Source: Desulfuromonadaceae bacterium | GTDB taxonomy: Bacteria > Desulfobacterota > Desulfuromonadia > Geobacterales > Pseudopelobacteraceae | Direction: 5' to 3' | Assembly (NCBI GenBank): GCA_028686145.1 | Contig: JAQUCQ010000006.1 | Span: 1 to 29,035 of the forward strand | DNA: 29,035 nt | Part shown: positions 9,545-18,166 of the stretch, piece by piece | How the letters are laid out: each line of letters begins with the position of its first letter | Position numbering within the stretch: the first letter of the stretch is position 1 | The notes under the pieces: generated by a model | Told to the model about the DNA's origin: nothing | The model's database searches: none | Seen by the model: the letters and a program-made list of their open reading frames with translations, nothing else | Translations under genes and position numbers: made by a program

Positions 9545-10852
9545 ATGAACACGAAGTTAACTTCAACAACAACTCTATCACTAAAACATGATGCTCACCT
9601 GGCTTGTGGGATTGAACGGTCCAAGGGCTTCAACTCTCTTTGGGCATATATGGGTGCCGCAATTGTGATATTTTATTTACTACGCGGGTCTGTTTTCTTC
9701 CTATGGGCAGGCTCAGCCCAGCCATTGCTAACATATGGTGGCCAGGCACTGTTGTTACTTGCAGCTGCCCTTGTTTTATTGTTCAAGACTTCGCGCCTAC
9801 CCTCGGTCCCGGCGTTCTTTTTTATTGTATTCACACTGTTAAGTGCAATGTGCGCCGAATTATTCTATCAATCACTGGCAAAGTGGGCTGGGTGGGTAAT
9901 ATTGTTCATCACGATGGGACCTGTAATAACGAGTCCTACAGCCTGTTGGCTACGGGAATCGTCCTGGCGTGCATTTAGAGCCGGCTTTATTACTATCAGC
10001 ATCGCGTCTTTGGCGTGGAGCCTGTTGGGGCTGCCCAGCTATTGGCGAGGCAGCTTTACGGGTGTCACCACCTACAGCATGTTACTTGCACCAATGGCTG
10101 CAATATCAGTTTTGATATGTGCAAACTATGCAATTACGAGACGTTCTCTTTTATTCGCATGTTTATCAATTGCATCCCTCTTCCCCTGCCTCCTTGCGGG
10201 ATCTCGCGCTGCCCTTTTGGCTCTTGCCGTTGCCTTCATAGTACTTATTGGAATTTTATCGTACAGAAAAAGCAGTGCCTCAATTATTGTTTTGATGGCA
10301 ATGTTACTTCTTGCAGGTTTTACTGTATTCGAATTTTCCGATGACCTATCAATCGATAATAACACCTATACGAATACAATAATTCAAAAGGGTCTGACAA
10401 ATACAAGAGAAAAATTGTGGAAAGCCAGGTGGCAGGAGTTCAATGAAAATGTTTTCGTCGGTGTTGGCATCGGTATGGGCAAAGGCGAGGAAGAGGCCGG
10501 GGTTCAGAAAGATGCATCTGGCAACATAAATGTTGAACCTGGGTCATCATATCTTGCGTTACTCTCAATGACAGGTATTTTGGGCTCATTTGGTTTTCTA
10601 TTGGTAATTGTTGCCCTTTTACGCATCGTTTTCTTTCTTGGTTCGACTAGTTTTCAAGATATTTATCTGACCGAAGCATTTGTTGTTTTGATATTTTTGC
10701 TTATTAACATGGTTGCCGAGGGGTGGATCTTGGCGGTAGGTAGCCCTTTCTGTCTTCTGTTTTGGCTCAACCTCGGCCGAATTTGGGATCTGGCAAAGCA
10801 AAAAGCATATTATGCAAGAAGGGGCAACGTGAAGGTAGCGCCATCATGTTAA
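9545..10852 (+). CDS. O-antigen polymerase/ligase family membrane protein (Wzy/WaaL-like)
   Basis: This 435-residue polytopic protein has roughly ten to twelve hydrophobic helices. A larger, probably periplasmic, hydrophilic loop lies at about residues 260-330 (from DDLSIDNNTYTNT to VEPGSSYLALLSM). LAGSRAALLALAVAFIVLIG and WQEFNENVFVGVGIGMG resemble the conserved stretches of the Wzy_C family. It would either polymerise repeat units or ligate the finished glycan to lipid A core or another carrier; sequence alone does not separate these roles. It is the only such gene in the window, so if the glycan is a polymer this is the best Wzy candidate. Its stop overlaps the start of the next gene by 7 bp (10846-10852). 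Confidence 0.8.
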   Translation: MNTKLTSTTTLSLKHDAHLACGIERSKGFNSLWAYMGAAIVIFYLLRGSVFFLWAGSAQPLLTYGGQALLLLAAALVLLFKTSRLPSVPAFFFIVFTLLSAMCAELFYQSLAKWAGWVILFITMGPVITSPTACWLRESSWRAFRAGFITISIASLAWSLLGLPSYWRGSFTGVTTYSMLLAPMAAISVLICANYAITRRSLLFACLSIASLFPCLLAGSRAALLALAVAFIVLIGILSYRKSSASIIVLMAMLLLAGFTVFEFSDDLSIDNNTYTNTIIQKGLTNTREKLWKARWQEFNENVFVGVGIGMGKGEEEAGVQKDASGNINVEPGSSYLALLSMTGILGSFGFLLVIVALLRIVFFLGSTSFQDIYLTEAFVVLIFLLINMVAEGWILAVGSPFCLLFWLNLGRIWDLAKQKAYYARRGNVKVAPSC

Positions 10853-12015
10853 GTTTTGCAATTCCATTGGCACATGTTGGCCCTTATCATCATGCACGCT
10901 TAGAGGCACTCAGTAAAATATGCCAAGTCAGCGTTTTCGCCTATGGGGATATGCAAGGTGTAGCTTATGACGAATTTTCAGGAGTACGATCCTACCGATA
11001 TTTTTCTGCAGGTGACAGCAACCACAACGATTGCTTTTCTTCAACTATTGAGTTTTTAACTGTTACGAAACCGGATGTGATTGCTCTTCCAGGATGGGCG
11101 GACAGACCATCTTTATCGGGTTTACGGTGGGCTCTTCACAACAACACACCAGCCATTGTATTTTCTGATTCACAAGAAAGTGATTGCAATAGGTTTTTCT
11201 GGAAAGAACGGCTGAAATATCGAATTGTTCGTATATTCTCTGCTGCACTGGTCGCAGGAAAAAGTCATGCTCACTATGTAACTAAACTTGGAATAAACCC
11301 AAACAATATACGCACAGGTGTTGATGTCGTTGACAATTTATATTTTCAATCCGGTGCAGAAAATGCCAGAGCAGACCGTGAAAATATGCGCAACAAATTT
11401 GGCCTCCCAAAAAAATATTTCCTTGCATCAAACCGTTTTCTTGCCGGAAAGAATGTTCTTGGTATTGTTGAAGCTTATGACCGATTCCTCAAAGCAGGCG
11501 CCCCCGATGATTGGGGGTTGGTTCTCTTGGGAGATGGCCAGGAATTAGATTTTATTAAATCCACTTGCAACAACTTAGGTATCCAGGACAACGTCCTTCT
11601 GCTTGGCCGGAAACCATATGCAGAGCTGCCCATCTTTTATGGACTCGCCGGGGCATTTGTGCATGCCAGTTTTTCTGAAACTTGGGGTCTGGTCATTAAC
11701 GAAGCCATGGCGGCAGGATTGCCAGTTTTGGTTTCGAGTCCCAGCGGCTGCGCTCCTGAATTAGTCAAAAACGGGATTAACGGTTACACCTTTAACCCTT
11801 ACGATGTAGCAGAGCTTGCAAATCATATGATTAAATTTGCGATTGGCGAATATAACCTAAATTCTATGGGGCAAGCAAGTTTGCATATAATCTCACAATG
11901 GACACCGGAAGTATTTGCAAAAAACCTTGTTGCGGTAGCGGAAATGGCCTTAGCCTCCCCACTCCCCCACGCAAACATATTTGATAAAGTTTTACTCTGG
12001 GGGCTCTCAAGATGA
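10846..12015 (+). CDS. Family 4 glycosyltransferase (GT-B fold)
   Basis: This 389-residue protein begins MLSFAIPLAHVGPYHHARLE. ATG 10846 overlaps the upstream stop by 7 bp and has GAAGG at 10831-10835. A longer in-frame extension from TTG 10762 would run through the end of the preceding membrane protein and is rejected. The C-terminal GT1-type domain contains FLASNRFLAGKNVLGIVEAY, VLLGDGQELDFIK and the E-x7-E motif in SETWGLVINEAMAAGLPVLV, followed by SPSGCAPELV. These are the expected nucleotide-sugar contacts of a retaining transferase. It ends in an ATGA overlap with the next GT4, so translation is very likely coupled. The sugar is not assignable. Confidence 0.87.
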   Translation: MLSFAIPLAHVGPYHHARLEALSKICQVSVFAYGDMQGVAYDEFSGVRSYRYFSAGDSNHNDCFSSTIEFLTVTKPDVIALPGWADRPSLSGLRWALHNNTPAIVFSDSQESDCNRFFWKERLKYRIVRIFSAALVAGKSHAHYVTKLGINPNNIRTGVDVVDNLYFQSGAENARADRENMRNKFGLPKKYFLASNRFLAGKNVLGIVEAYDRFLKAGAPDDWGLVLLGDGQELDFIKSTCNNLGIQDNVLLLGRKPYAELPIFYGLAGAFVHASFSETWGLVINEAMAAGLPVLVSSPSGCAPELVKNGINGYTFNPYDVAELANHMIKFAIGEYNLNSMGQASLHIISQWTPEVFAKNLVAVAEMALASPLPHANIFDKVLLWGLSR

Positions 12016-13217
12016 CTTCCTCCCCCTACCTTAGTACAGCTTCACACATGTCTTTTGCACATGTTATCCCATACTTAGGACGGAACTTTGGTGGCCAGGT
12101 AATGGCCATGGCATCCATGGTAAACGGGATTGCAGCAGAAGGTTATCCTGTTAGTATATTTTCGACTCAAAAAACGGGGGACGGAGAAGCGATCCATCTT
12201 CCTCCCGAGGCGGCTATCACCCTTTCAAGGGATGCAGCATGGGGCAGCTTTCGGCATTCTGAGAGTTTATGGTCCGCCATGGATAACGCTGCCTTTTCGC
12301 TCATTCACTCTCATGGTTTGTGGACAGATGTACATCGTCTCGCAGCAAAAATAGCTGCACGCAAAACAATCCCTCATTTGTTGGGTCCTTGCGGTATGTT
12401 GGAACCCAATGCTCTCCGGCGATCTTGGTGGAAAAAGCAGTTTGCATTATTTTTGTTTCAACAGAATGCACTCAAAAACGCTACCTGCTTACTCGCCAAT
12501 TCTACTAAGGAATATGAGGATATCCGCGAGTTTGGGTTAACCAACCCAATAGCAATACTACCAAACCCTATTCCTGGCCCGGACTCTGTTACACCCGTAT
12601 CTGCGAAAGAGATGTATCAAAAGTACTCTTTTTGGAAAAAGAAAAAAACCATTTTATTTCTCGGACGAATTCACCCTGTCAAAGGGCTTAACCGTTTGGT
12701 CAAAGCCTGGTCACAACTGCAGTCTTTCCACGATGAGTGGCAGCTAGTGTTAGCTGGGCCCGATGAGGGTGGACACAAGGCAACTATCAAAACGCTTGTC
12801 AATAATTTAAATTGTGGAGACTCGATTCACTTTCTAAACTCACTAGATGATCAATGGAAGTGGACTGCGCTTCACTTGGCAGACCTGTTCGTTATGCCAA
12901 GTGATTTTGAAAACTTTGGAATATCAATTGCTGAGGCGATGCTGGCAGGTAAGCCGGTGATTACAACCATCGGAACTCCTTGGCAAATTCTGGCTGAACA
13001 GCAAGCGGGTTGGTGGGTCAAGTTTCACCCCGAAGCTTTGACGAAAGCTTTGACTGAAGCAATGAGTTTGCCCGCGGAAGTCCGGCATGAAATGGGAGAA
13101 CGTGCGAAGTCGATTGCATTACAGTTCAGCCCAACCAAAGTTTCATTACAGTTGATATTTCTTTACAAATGGCTACTGAATCTTGGAGACCGCCCTGATT
13201 TCGTAAGGGAAGGTTAA
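12012..13217 (+). CDS. Family 4 glycosyltransferase (GT-B fold)
   Basis: This 401-residue GT4 enzyme has an N-terminal acceptor-side domain with HVIPYLGRNFGGQVMAMASM, then IHSHGLWTDVHR and LLGPCGMLEPNALRRSWWKK. The latter is the 'P.GML' segment seen in glycosyltransferases of exopolysaccharide clusters. The donor domain shows ILFLGRIHPVKGLNRLVKAW and the E-x7-E motif in ENFGISIAEAMLAGKPVITT. The start ATG overlaps the previous stop (ATGA) and the gene ends 3 bp before the WcaF-like gene. Pairing of this GT4 subtype with a WcaF-like acyltransferase is common in exopolysaccharide operons. It is likely a core or early transferase, but that order is inference. Confidence 0.87.
   Translation: MTSSPYLSTASHMSFAHVIPYLGRNFGGQVMAMASMVNGIAAEGYPVSIFSTQKTGDGEAIHLPPEAAITLSRDAAWGSFRHSESLWSAMDNAAFSLIHSHGLWTDVHRLAAKIAARKTIPHLLGPCGMLEPNALRRSWWKKQFALFLFQQNALKNATCLLANSTKEYEDIREFGLTNPIAILPNPIPGPDSVTPVSAKEMYQKYSFWKKKKTILFLGRIHPVKGLNRLVKAWSQLQSFHDEWQLVLAGPDEGGHKATIKTLVNNLNCGDSIHFLNSLDDQWKWTALHLADLFVMPSDFENFGISIAEAMLAGKPVITTIGTPWQILAEQQAGWWVKFHPEALTKALTEAMSLPAEVRHEMGERAKSIALQFSPTKVSLQLIFLYKWLLNLGDRPDFVREG
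13206..13213 (+). promoter_or_regulatory. Shine-Dalgarno site supporting a TTG start
   Basis: AGGGAAGG lies 7 nt before TTG 13221 and inside the last codons of the preceding glycosyltransferase. It is the main reason for accepting a TTG start for the WcaF-like gene. Confidence 0.6.
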
Positions 13218-13220
13218 TAA

Positions 13221-13805
13221 TTGACTTTACAGCAATGGATTAAAACCGTGAAAGTTGACTTTTCGAAATTTGACAACCTCTGGTATAAGCCCGGTCGCAG
13301 CATCATGATGCAAGTGCTGTGGTACTTCATCAATGTACTCTTTCTAAAGAACCCTCTCAACCCCTCTTCGGGACTGAAGGTTATGTTTTTGCGGATTTTT
13401 GGTGCTCAAATTGGCAAATGCGTGGTGATCAAACCGTCTATTAGCGTCAAATATCCGTGGAACCTTAAAGTTGGAGACTATAGTTGGATCGGCGAATATG
13501 CATGGTTCGATTCTTTGGATACAATAAAAATCGGCTGCAACTGCTGCATCTCCCAAGGTGCCTACTTTTGCACCGGCAACCATGACTGGACTGACCCTGC
13601 CTTTGGCCTGATCGTTAAGCCAATTATCGTTGAAGACGGTGGATGGGTGGGTGCAAGGGCTACGGTTCTTCCTGGCGTAACCATAGGCACGCACTCCATT
13701 ATTACCGCTGGATCTGTAGTATCCAAAGATACTGAGCCTTACATGATTTACTCTGGGAATCCTCTAGTTCTCGTCAAAAAACGCGTCATTTGTACCAGGA
13801 GGTAG
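13221..13805 (+). CDS. WcaF-like hexapeptide O-acetyltransferase
   Basis: This 194-residue acyltransferase resembles WcaF of colanic acid synthesis. The N-terminal lead (FDNLWYKPGRSIMMQVLWYF, then NPLNPSSGLKVMFLRIFG) precedes hexapeptide repeats from about residue 63 to 175. These include IGKCVVIKPSISVKYPWNLK, VGDYSWIGEYAWFDSLDTIK and IGCNCCISQGAYFCTGNHDW, whose histidine is the expected catalytic base. The last turn contains VGARATVLPGVTIGTHSIIT. TTG is used as start, supported by AGGGAAGG just upstream, and translation begins 3 bp after the previous stop. It would acetylate one glycan sugar from acetyl-CoA. A 269-bp AT-rich gap without recognisable gene or repeat follows. Confidence 0.85.
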   Translation: MTLQQWIKTVKVDFSKFDNLWYKPGRSIMMQVLWYFINVLFLKNPLNPSSGLKVMFLRIFGAQIGKCVVIKPSISVKYPWNLKVGDYSWIGEYAWFDSLDTIKIGCNCCISQGAYFCTGNHDWTDPAFGLIVKPIIVEDGGWVGARATVLPGVTIGTHSIITAGSVVSKDTEPYMIYSGNPLVLVKKRVICTRR

Positions 13806-14074
13806 TTTTTACAACTCTCATTTCACATCATTAACCTTCACAATCAGACTGTTCTGCAGCTTTTTTAGTTTCAAGTGTTGGGAGCTTCCTTCCATCCATG
13901 AATAGTTAGCTGTCCTTCAGTTTTTCAGGATTATTGTAATTATCAAGCTCGTATCAACAACTTAGCACACTTTTCTGTGTACTGTTCTTGTCATGACCCA
14001 TTTTTATCATGCCATTTGTTGCGGTTAACAAGACATAGGTATGAATAAGATCGCTGCTTGGAGTTAACATAGAA

Positions 14075-15883
14075 ATGCCCCACAAAAATATTGGATTTCT
14101 TAAGTATCGTCCCGAAATTGATGGACTGCGTGCTATAGCAGTTCTGTCTGTTTATATTTTTCACCTTAACCACAAGTGGCTTCCCGGTGGATTTGTTGGT
14201 GTTGACATTTTTTTTGTTATTTCAGGCTATCTCATAACATCAATTTTGTATAACGCTTGTGAAACCAGCCAATTTAGTCTCATTCGTTTTTATCAACGCC
14301 GAATAGCTCGAATTTTCCCGGCATTATTAACTGTTGCCTTATTTACCATAGTTGGAGCTATGTTTGTCTATACTCCTCAGGATCTTGCCTCGGCCGGCGC
14401 TAATCTTGTTGCTGCTACACTTTCTCTTGCCAACATGAAATACATGTTGCAAGGAAATTACTTTACTATATCCCCAGATGCACAACCATTTCTTCATTAC
14501 TGGTCCCTTTCTGTGGAAGAGCAATTTTACTTATTCTTCCCGGTTTTTTTATTATTGAGCTTTCGGTATGCACGTAGTCATCTAAAACTTATTTTGGCCG
14601 TAGTAGGGGTAGGGAGTCTTATCGCATGCATACTTGTGACTCAAACTAAGCCTATTTGGGCTTTCTATTTACTTCCGACCCGCGCATGGGAACTTTGTTC
14701 AGGTTGCATTTTGGCCGTAATCCCTTTCTCAACTACAAATCGGCATGCAACTTTGATATCTCGTTGCGTCCCTGCTGTGGGCTTATTTCTGATAGGTTAT
14801 TCCCTTCTCTTGCTTCACGAAGGGCCCAATTTCCCCGGTTGGCAAGCTGTAATTCCAGTCGCCGGCGCAGTCGCTATTATTATGCCTCGTGCCAATAGCT
14901 ACCACGGAATAATCGACAAATGGTTATCAATCCCCATAATGGTTAAAATAGGGAAGATGTCCTATTCCCTTTATCTTTGGCACTGGCCGGTCTTTTCTCT
15001 TATTGATTATCGATTCTATCTCTTGTCGAATGAGATGCGTTTATTGCTTAAAATTAGCCTGAGTATACTACTTACAATTCTTACCGTTCACCTTATCGAG
15101 AACCCGTCGCGAGCCTTCCTCAACCGGCCTAAGAATTGTCGCCTCACATATGCAGCATTGATTGCAGTCTTTGCTCTCTGCCTCCCCTTAGGGTTCACCA
15201 TCAGGCATAACAACTATGTAAATGCCGAATTTGCCGACGTGGTCAAAGGCGGGTTGGTATTTTCCGTGGAACCTGGCATATCATCTGTTGTCCTCATGGG
15301 AGACAGCAACGGCTCTATGTATGGCAAAGTATTAAAGGAAATCTGCTCTGATTTGGGATATAAACTAACTGTAATCAGCGTCGCCGCTGGAGACCCACTT
15401 CCTTCTCGGAAAATAGAAGGGGATAACCTTTGGCAATGTTCTTTAAAAGTAATTCGCAAAGTTAAGCCGGACTTCCTTGTCCTCGCTAACCACTGGAGCA
15501 GCAAACTCGACAACGACCCTGACCGGGTGATGGTGGCTCTGGATAAACTCAGTCCATATGTTGGGCATATCATCATACTTAATCAGCCACCGACTCTTCC
15601 GAGTAACGCTACGCGAGTCGCAATCCGCGATGGTGCCCGGCCTCCATTTTGGGAATCGGCTAAAACACGGTCCTTGCGACATAAAGCCAATCTATTTCTT
15701 GCAAGTTTGCAGTCCGCCAAAACGTCCGTTATCGATATTTCAAGATATTTCCAATCGGAAAGTGGTGAAGTGTTCTATCTTGATGAACAAGGTCGCCAAC
15801 TTTTTCAAGATTCAACACACCTGTCTGGATATGGTGCGGAAAAGATCCGCGAGACCCTAGAAAAGGCCCTTAACCAGTCGTGA
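14075..15883 (+). CDS. OafA-type acyltransferase 3 with C-terminal SGNH domain
   Basis: This 602-residue protein joins two domains. Residues ~10-370 form a polytopic acyltransferase-3 domain with YRPEIDGLRAIAVLSVYIFH (catalytic histidine), GGFVGVDIFFVISGYLITSI, FYQRRIARIFPALL and YWSLSVEEQFYLFFPVFLLL. From about residue 400 a periplasmic SGNH hydrolase-like domain begins with VVLMGDSNGSMYGKVL (GDS block). It ends with DSTHLSGYGAEKI near 580 (the D-x-x-H block). The fusion transfers acyl groups across the membrane to sugars, typically in O-antigen modification. GGAG at 14060-14063 precedes ATG 14075. The gene stands apart from its neighbours (269 bp before, about 180 bp after) and may have its own promoter. 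Confidence 0.92.
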   Translation: MPHKNIGFLKYRPEIDGLRAIAVLSVYIFHLNHKWLPGGFVGVDIFFVISGYLITSILYNACETSQFSLIRFYQRRIARIFPALLTVALFTIVGAMFVYTPQDLASAGANLVAATLSLANMKYMLQGNYFTISPDAQPFLHYWSLSVEEQFYLFFPVFLLLSFRYARSHLKLILAVVGVGSLIACILVTQTKPIWAFYLLPTRAWELCSGCILAVIPFSTTNRHATLISRCVPAVGLFLIGYSLLLLHEGPNFPGWQAVIPVAGAVAIIMPRANSYHGIIDKWLSIPIMVKIGKMSYSLYLWHWPVFSLIDYRFYLLSNEMRLLLKISLSILLTILTVHLIENPSRAFLNRPKNCRLTYAALIAVFALCLPLGFTIRHNNYVNAEFADVVKGGLVFSVEPGISSVVLMGDSNGSMYGKVLKEICSDLGYKLTVISVAAGDPLPSRKIEGDNLWQCSLKVIRKVKPDFLVLANHWSSKLDNDPDRVMVALDKLSPYVGHIIILNQPPTLPSNATRVAIRDGARPPFWESAKTRSLRHKANLFLASLQSAKTSVIDISRYFQSESGEVFYLDEQGRQLFQDSTHLSGYGAEKIRETLEKALNQS

Positions 15884-16066
15884 GCATGAATTTGGTCTTA
15901 TCACTTTTTTATACAGAGAAATTAATCTGTATGGAGCAAGGATGATTGATCCAACTACAAAGTTTCGGAATCAACGAAGAATGATTCGTAAAAGGTCAAC
16001 AAAATTTCTTGGCACGTAACAGACACTTACCTGCTCGCATTGTTCAAAAGGTTTTCACATACAATT

Positions 16067-16930
16067 ATGATTTCCATCATCACGCCCAGCTATAACGCCG
16101 CCACTACCTTGGCCGACAATCTCACATCTATTGGCAACCAGACTTTTAGAAAGGGAAAAAGTGGGATCACCACTTACGGAGCCTGTTCCGCTGTTGAGCA
16201 TTTACTGATCGACGGACGTTCGACAGACGACACCCTGGTAATAGCTAAACAGCATGGCTCCCACTTGGCCAAAATAGTCTCCGAATCTGATAGAGGCATC
16301 TATGACGCCATGAACAAGGGATTGAAATTAGCCACGGGGGACATTATCGGCATCCTCAATGCTGATGACATCTATGCTGACGATCAAGTTTTGCAACGTG
16401 TTGCCACAGTGTTTAAAAATCCAGAGGTTGAAGCATGTTATGGAGATTTGTTATATATAAAAGAAAGATACGAGAAGAACGAGATACCAGGAGGATCATT
16501 AACAGCTCAGAATTTAGAACAACAATCCGAAAACTTTCACGTTGTTCGTTACTGGAAATCCGGACCTTTTCATTTAAACAAATTTCAATGGGGTTGGATG
16601 CCACCTCATCCAACATTCTTTGTTAGGCGGTCAGTGTACGAAAAATATGGGTTCTTTAATCTTGCCCTTGGTTCAGCAGCTGACTACGAATTGATGCTCC
16701 GCTTCCTGCTTAAGAATAGAATAAAGGTCTTTTATATCCCCGAAGTCCTGGTTAAAATGCGGGTCGGAGGAGTTAGCAATGCAACGCTTAAAAACCGACT
16801 AAAAGCAAACCAACTGGACCGAAAAGCTTGGGAAATTAATGGGCTTAGGGCTTATCCATGGACATTTTTGATGAAGCCTCTCAGGAAAATTCCACAGTGG
16901 TGGCAGCGTCCTCGACATAATTTGTTTTAA
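16067..16930 (+). CDS. Family 2 glycosyltransferase (GT-A fold), WcaA/WfgS-like
   Basis: This protein of about 287 residues starts MISIITPSYNAATTLADNLT, the conserved opening of GT2 enzymes. LIDGRSTDDTLVIAKQHG, ESDRGIYDAMNKGLKLATGD and LNADDIYADD (metal-binding region) follow. PPHPTFFVRRSVYEKYGFFN near residue 180 and the ADYELMLRF segment are characteristic of a GT2 subgroup found in O-antigen and exopolysaccharide clusters. A longer version from TTG 16040 is possible, but ATG 16067 fits the family start better; the nearest purine-rich site (AAAAGG, 16046-16051) is further away than usual. It is the last AT-rich gene before the GC-rich nucleotide-sugar block. Confidence 0.88.
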   Translation: MISIITPSYNAATTLADNLTSIGNQTFRKGKSGITTYGACSAVEHLLIDGRSTDDTLVIAKQHGSHLAKIVSESDRGIYDAMNKGLKLATGDIIGILNADDIYADDQVLQRVATVFKNPEVEACYGDLLYIKERYEKNEIPGGSLTAQNLEQQSENFHVVRYWKSGPFHLNKFQWGWMPPHPTFFVRRSVYEKYGFFNLALGSAADYELMLRFLLKNRIKVFYIPEVLVKMRVGGVSNATLKNRLKANQLDRKAWEINGLRAYPWTFLMKPLRKIPQWWQRPRHNLF

Positions 16931-16994
16931 GTTCTTTATTTGCAGTTGAAATCCCGCCAATTTCAAATATCTCTTTACAACGAAAGGTTTTCCA

Positions 16995-18122
16995 ATGTCA
17001 CAAAAAGTTGCTCTCATCACCGGCATAACCGGTCAGGATGGTTCTTATTTAGCTGAATTCCTTTTAAAAAAAGGCTACATCGTCCACGGCATGAAACGCC
17101 GCTCGTCGCTCTTCAACACCGACCGCATCGACCACCTCTACCAGGACCCGCATGTGGAAAACCGCAATTTCATCCTCCACTACGGCGACCTCACCGACTC
17201 CACCAACCTGATCCGCATCATCCAGCAGGTGCAGCCGGACGAAATCTACAACCTGGCGGCCATGTCTCACGTGGCGGTATCCTTCGAGACCCCGGAATAC
17301 ACCGCCAACGCCGACGGGGTCGGCACGCTGCGCATTCTCGAAGCGATCCGCATCCTCGGCCTGGAAAAGAAAACCCGCTTCTACCAAGCCTCCACATCCG
17401 AACTCTACGGCCTGGTCCAGGAAGTACCGCAGAAGGAAACCACTCCCTTCTACCCCCGTTCGCCCTATGCGGTGGCCAAGATGTACGGCTTCTGGATCAC
17501 CGTCAACTACCGTGAGGCCTATGGCATCTATGCCTGCAACGGGATACTCTTCAACCACGAATCCCCGCTGCGCGGCGAAACTTTCGTCACCCGCAAGATC
17601 ACCCGCGCCATCGCCCGCATCGCCCTCGGCCTGCAGGACTGCCTCTACCTGGGCAACATGAACGCCCTGCGCGACTGGGGCCATGCCCGCGACTACGTGG
17701 AAATGCAGTGGTTGATGCTGCAGCAGGAAAAGCCGGAAGATTTCGTCATCGCCACCGGGGTGCAGTACTCCGTCCGCGCCTTCGTCGACGCCGCCACAGC
17801 CGAACTGGGCATCAAACTCCGCTGGGAAGGGGAAGGCATAGATGAGGTGGGGATTATCGCCGACCTCAGTCAACTCAAAACTGAAAACTCAAAACTCAAA
17901 ACCGGTGACATCGTCACCAGAGTCGATCCCCGCTACTTCCGCCCCACCGAAGTGGAAACCCTGCTCGGCGACCCCACCAAGGCCAAGGAAAAACTCGGCT
18001 GGACACCGAAGACGACCTTTCAGGAACTGGTAAGCGAAATGGTGCGCGGAGACCTGGAAGAGGCCAAGCGGGATGAGCTCTGTCGGAGCCATGGTTTCAA
18101 CACATTTAATTATCATGAGTAA
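16995..18122 (+). CDS. gmd: GDP-mannose 4,6-dehydratase
   Basis: This 375-residue enzyme converts GDP-D-mannose to GDP-4-keto-6-deoxy-mannose, the first committed step to GDP-L-fucose. The NADP-binding Rossmann motif is GITGQDGSYLAEFLLKKGYI at residues 8-27. The catalytic SDR residues are in YQASTSELYGLVQE (S/T-x-E) and YPRSPYAVAKMYGFW (Y-x3-K). NHESPLRGETFVTRKITRAI and VDPRYFRPTEVETLLGDPTK are signatures of the family. Length agrees with E. coli Gmd (373). GAAAGG precedes the ATG. Oddity: residues ~293-303 (QLKTENSKLKT) are encoded by four AACTCAA-type heptamers, an in-frame array in a loop that varies in length between Gmd proteins. Directly after the stop codon another heptamer array begins. 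Confidence 0.97.
   Translation: MSQKVALITGITGQDGSYLAEFLLKKGYIVHGMKRRSSLFNTDRIDHLYQDPHVENRNFILHYGDLTDSTNLIRIIQQVQPDEIYNLAAMSHVAVSFETPEYTANADGVGTLRILEAIRILGLEKKTRFYQASTSELYGLVQEVPQKETTPFYPRSPYAVAKMYGFWITVNYREAYGIYACNGILFNHESPLRGETFVTRKITRAIARIALGLQDCLYLGNMNALRDWGHARDYVEMQWLMLQQEKPEDFVIATGVQYSVRAFVDAATAELGIKLRWEGEGIDEVGIIADLSQLKTENSKLKTGDIVTRVDPRYFRPTEVETLLGDPTKAKEKLGWTPKTTFQELVSEMVRGDLEEAKRDELCRSHGFNTFNYHE
17872..17899 (+). repeat. Four heptamers inside gmd
   Basis: Units in register are AACTCAA, AACTGAA, AACTCAA, AACTCAA. The reverse complement (TTGAGTT) is the family of the intergenic array at 21415-21442. The frame stays open, coding QLKTENSKLKT. Confidence 0.8.
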
Positions 18123-18125
18123 TCC

Positions 18126-18160
18126 GTGAAGAGTGAGGAGTGAGGGGTTAGGGGTGAGGA
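18126..18160 (+). repeat. Upstream heptamer array of S23 copy 1
   Basis: Five units in register are GTGAAGA, GTGAGGA, GTGAGGG, GTTAGGG and GTGAGGA. It starts 4 bp after the gmd stop (the junction reads TAATCCG). Bases 18133-18159 pair with 18541-18567 as an inverted repeat with 25 of 27 matches. Confidence 0.9.
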
Positions 18161-18162
18161 GG
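18156..18162 (+). promoter_or_regulatory. Shine-Dalgarno made by the array edge
   Basis: GAGGAGG at the right edge of the heptamer array lies 4 nt before GTG 18167. The repeat thus provides the ribosome binding site of the S23 gene it flanks and decides the start. Confidence 0.6.
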
Positions 18163-18166
18163 CTGC

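Noticed and set aside
10762..10845. Longer N-terminus for the third GT4 gene
   Set aside because: It would start at TTG inside the polymerase/ligase gene. ATG 10846 has a better ribosome site and matches the family start.
13806..14074. Hidden gene or repeat in the 269-bp gap before the SGNH acyltransferase
   Set aside because: AT-rich sequence with no convincing frame, ribosome site, hairpin or heptamer array.
17064..17873. 269-residue minus-strand open frame
   Set aside because: It lies wholly antisense to gmd, whose family motifs are intact. Its Gly/Val/Asp-rich composition is typical of a shadow frame in GC-rich DNA.
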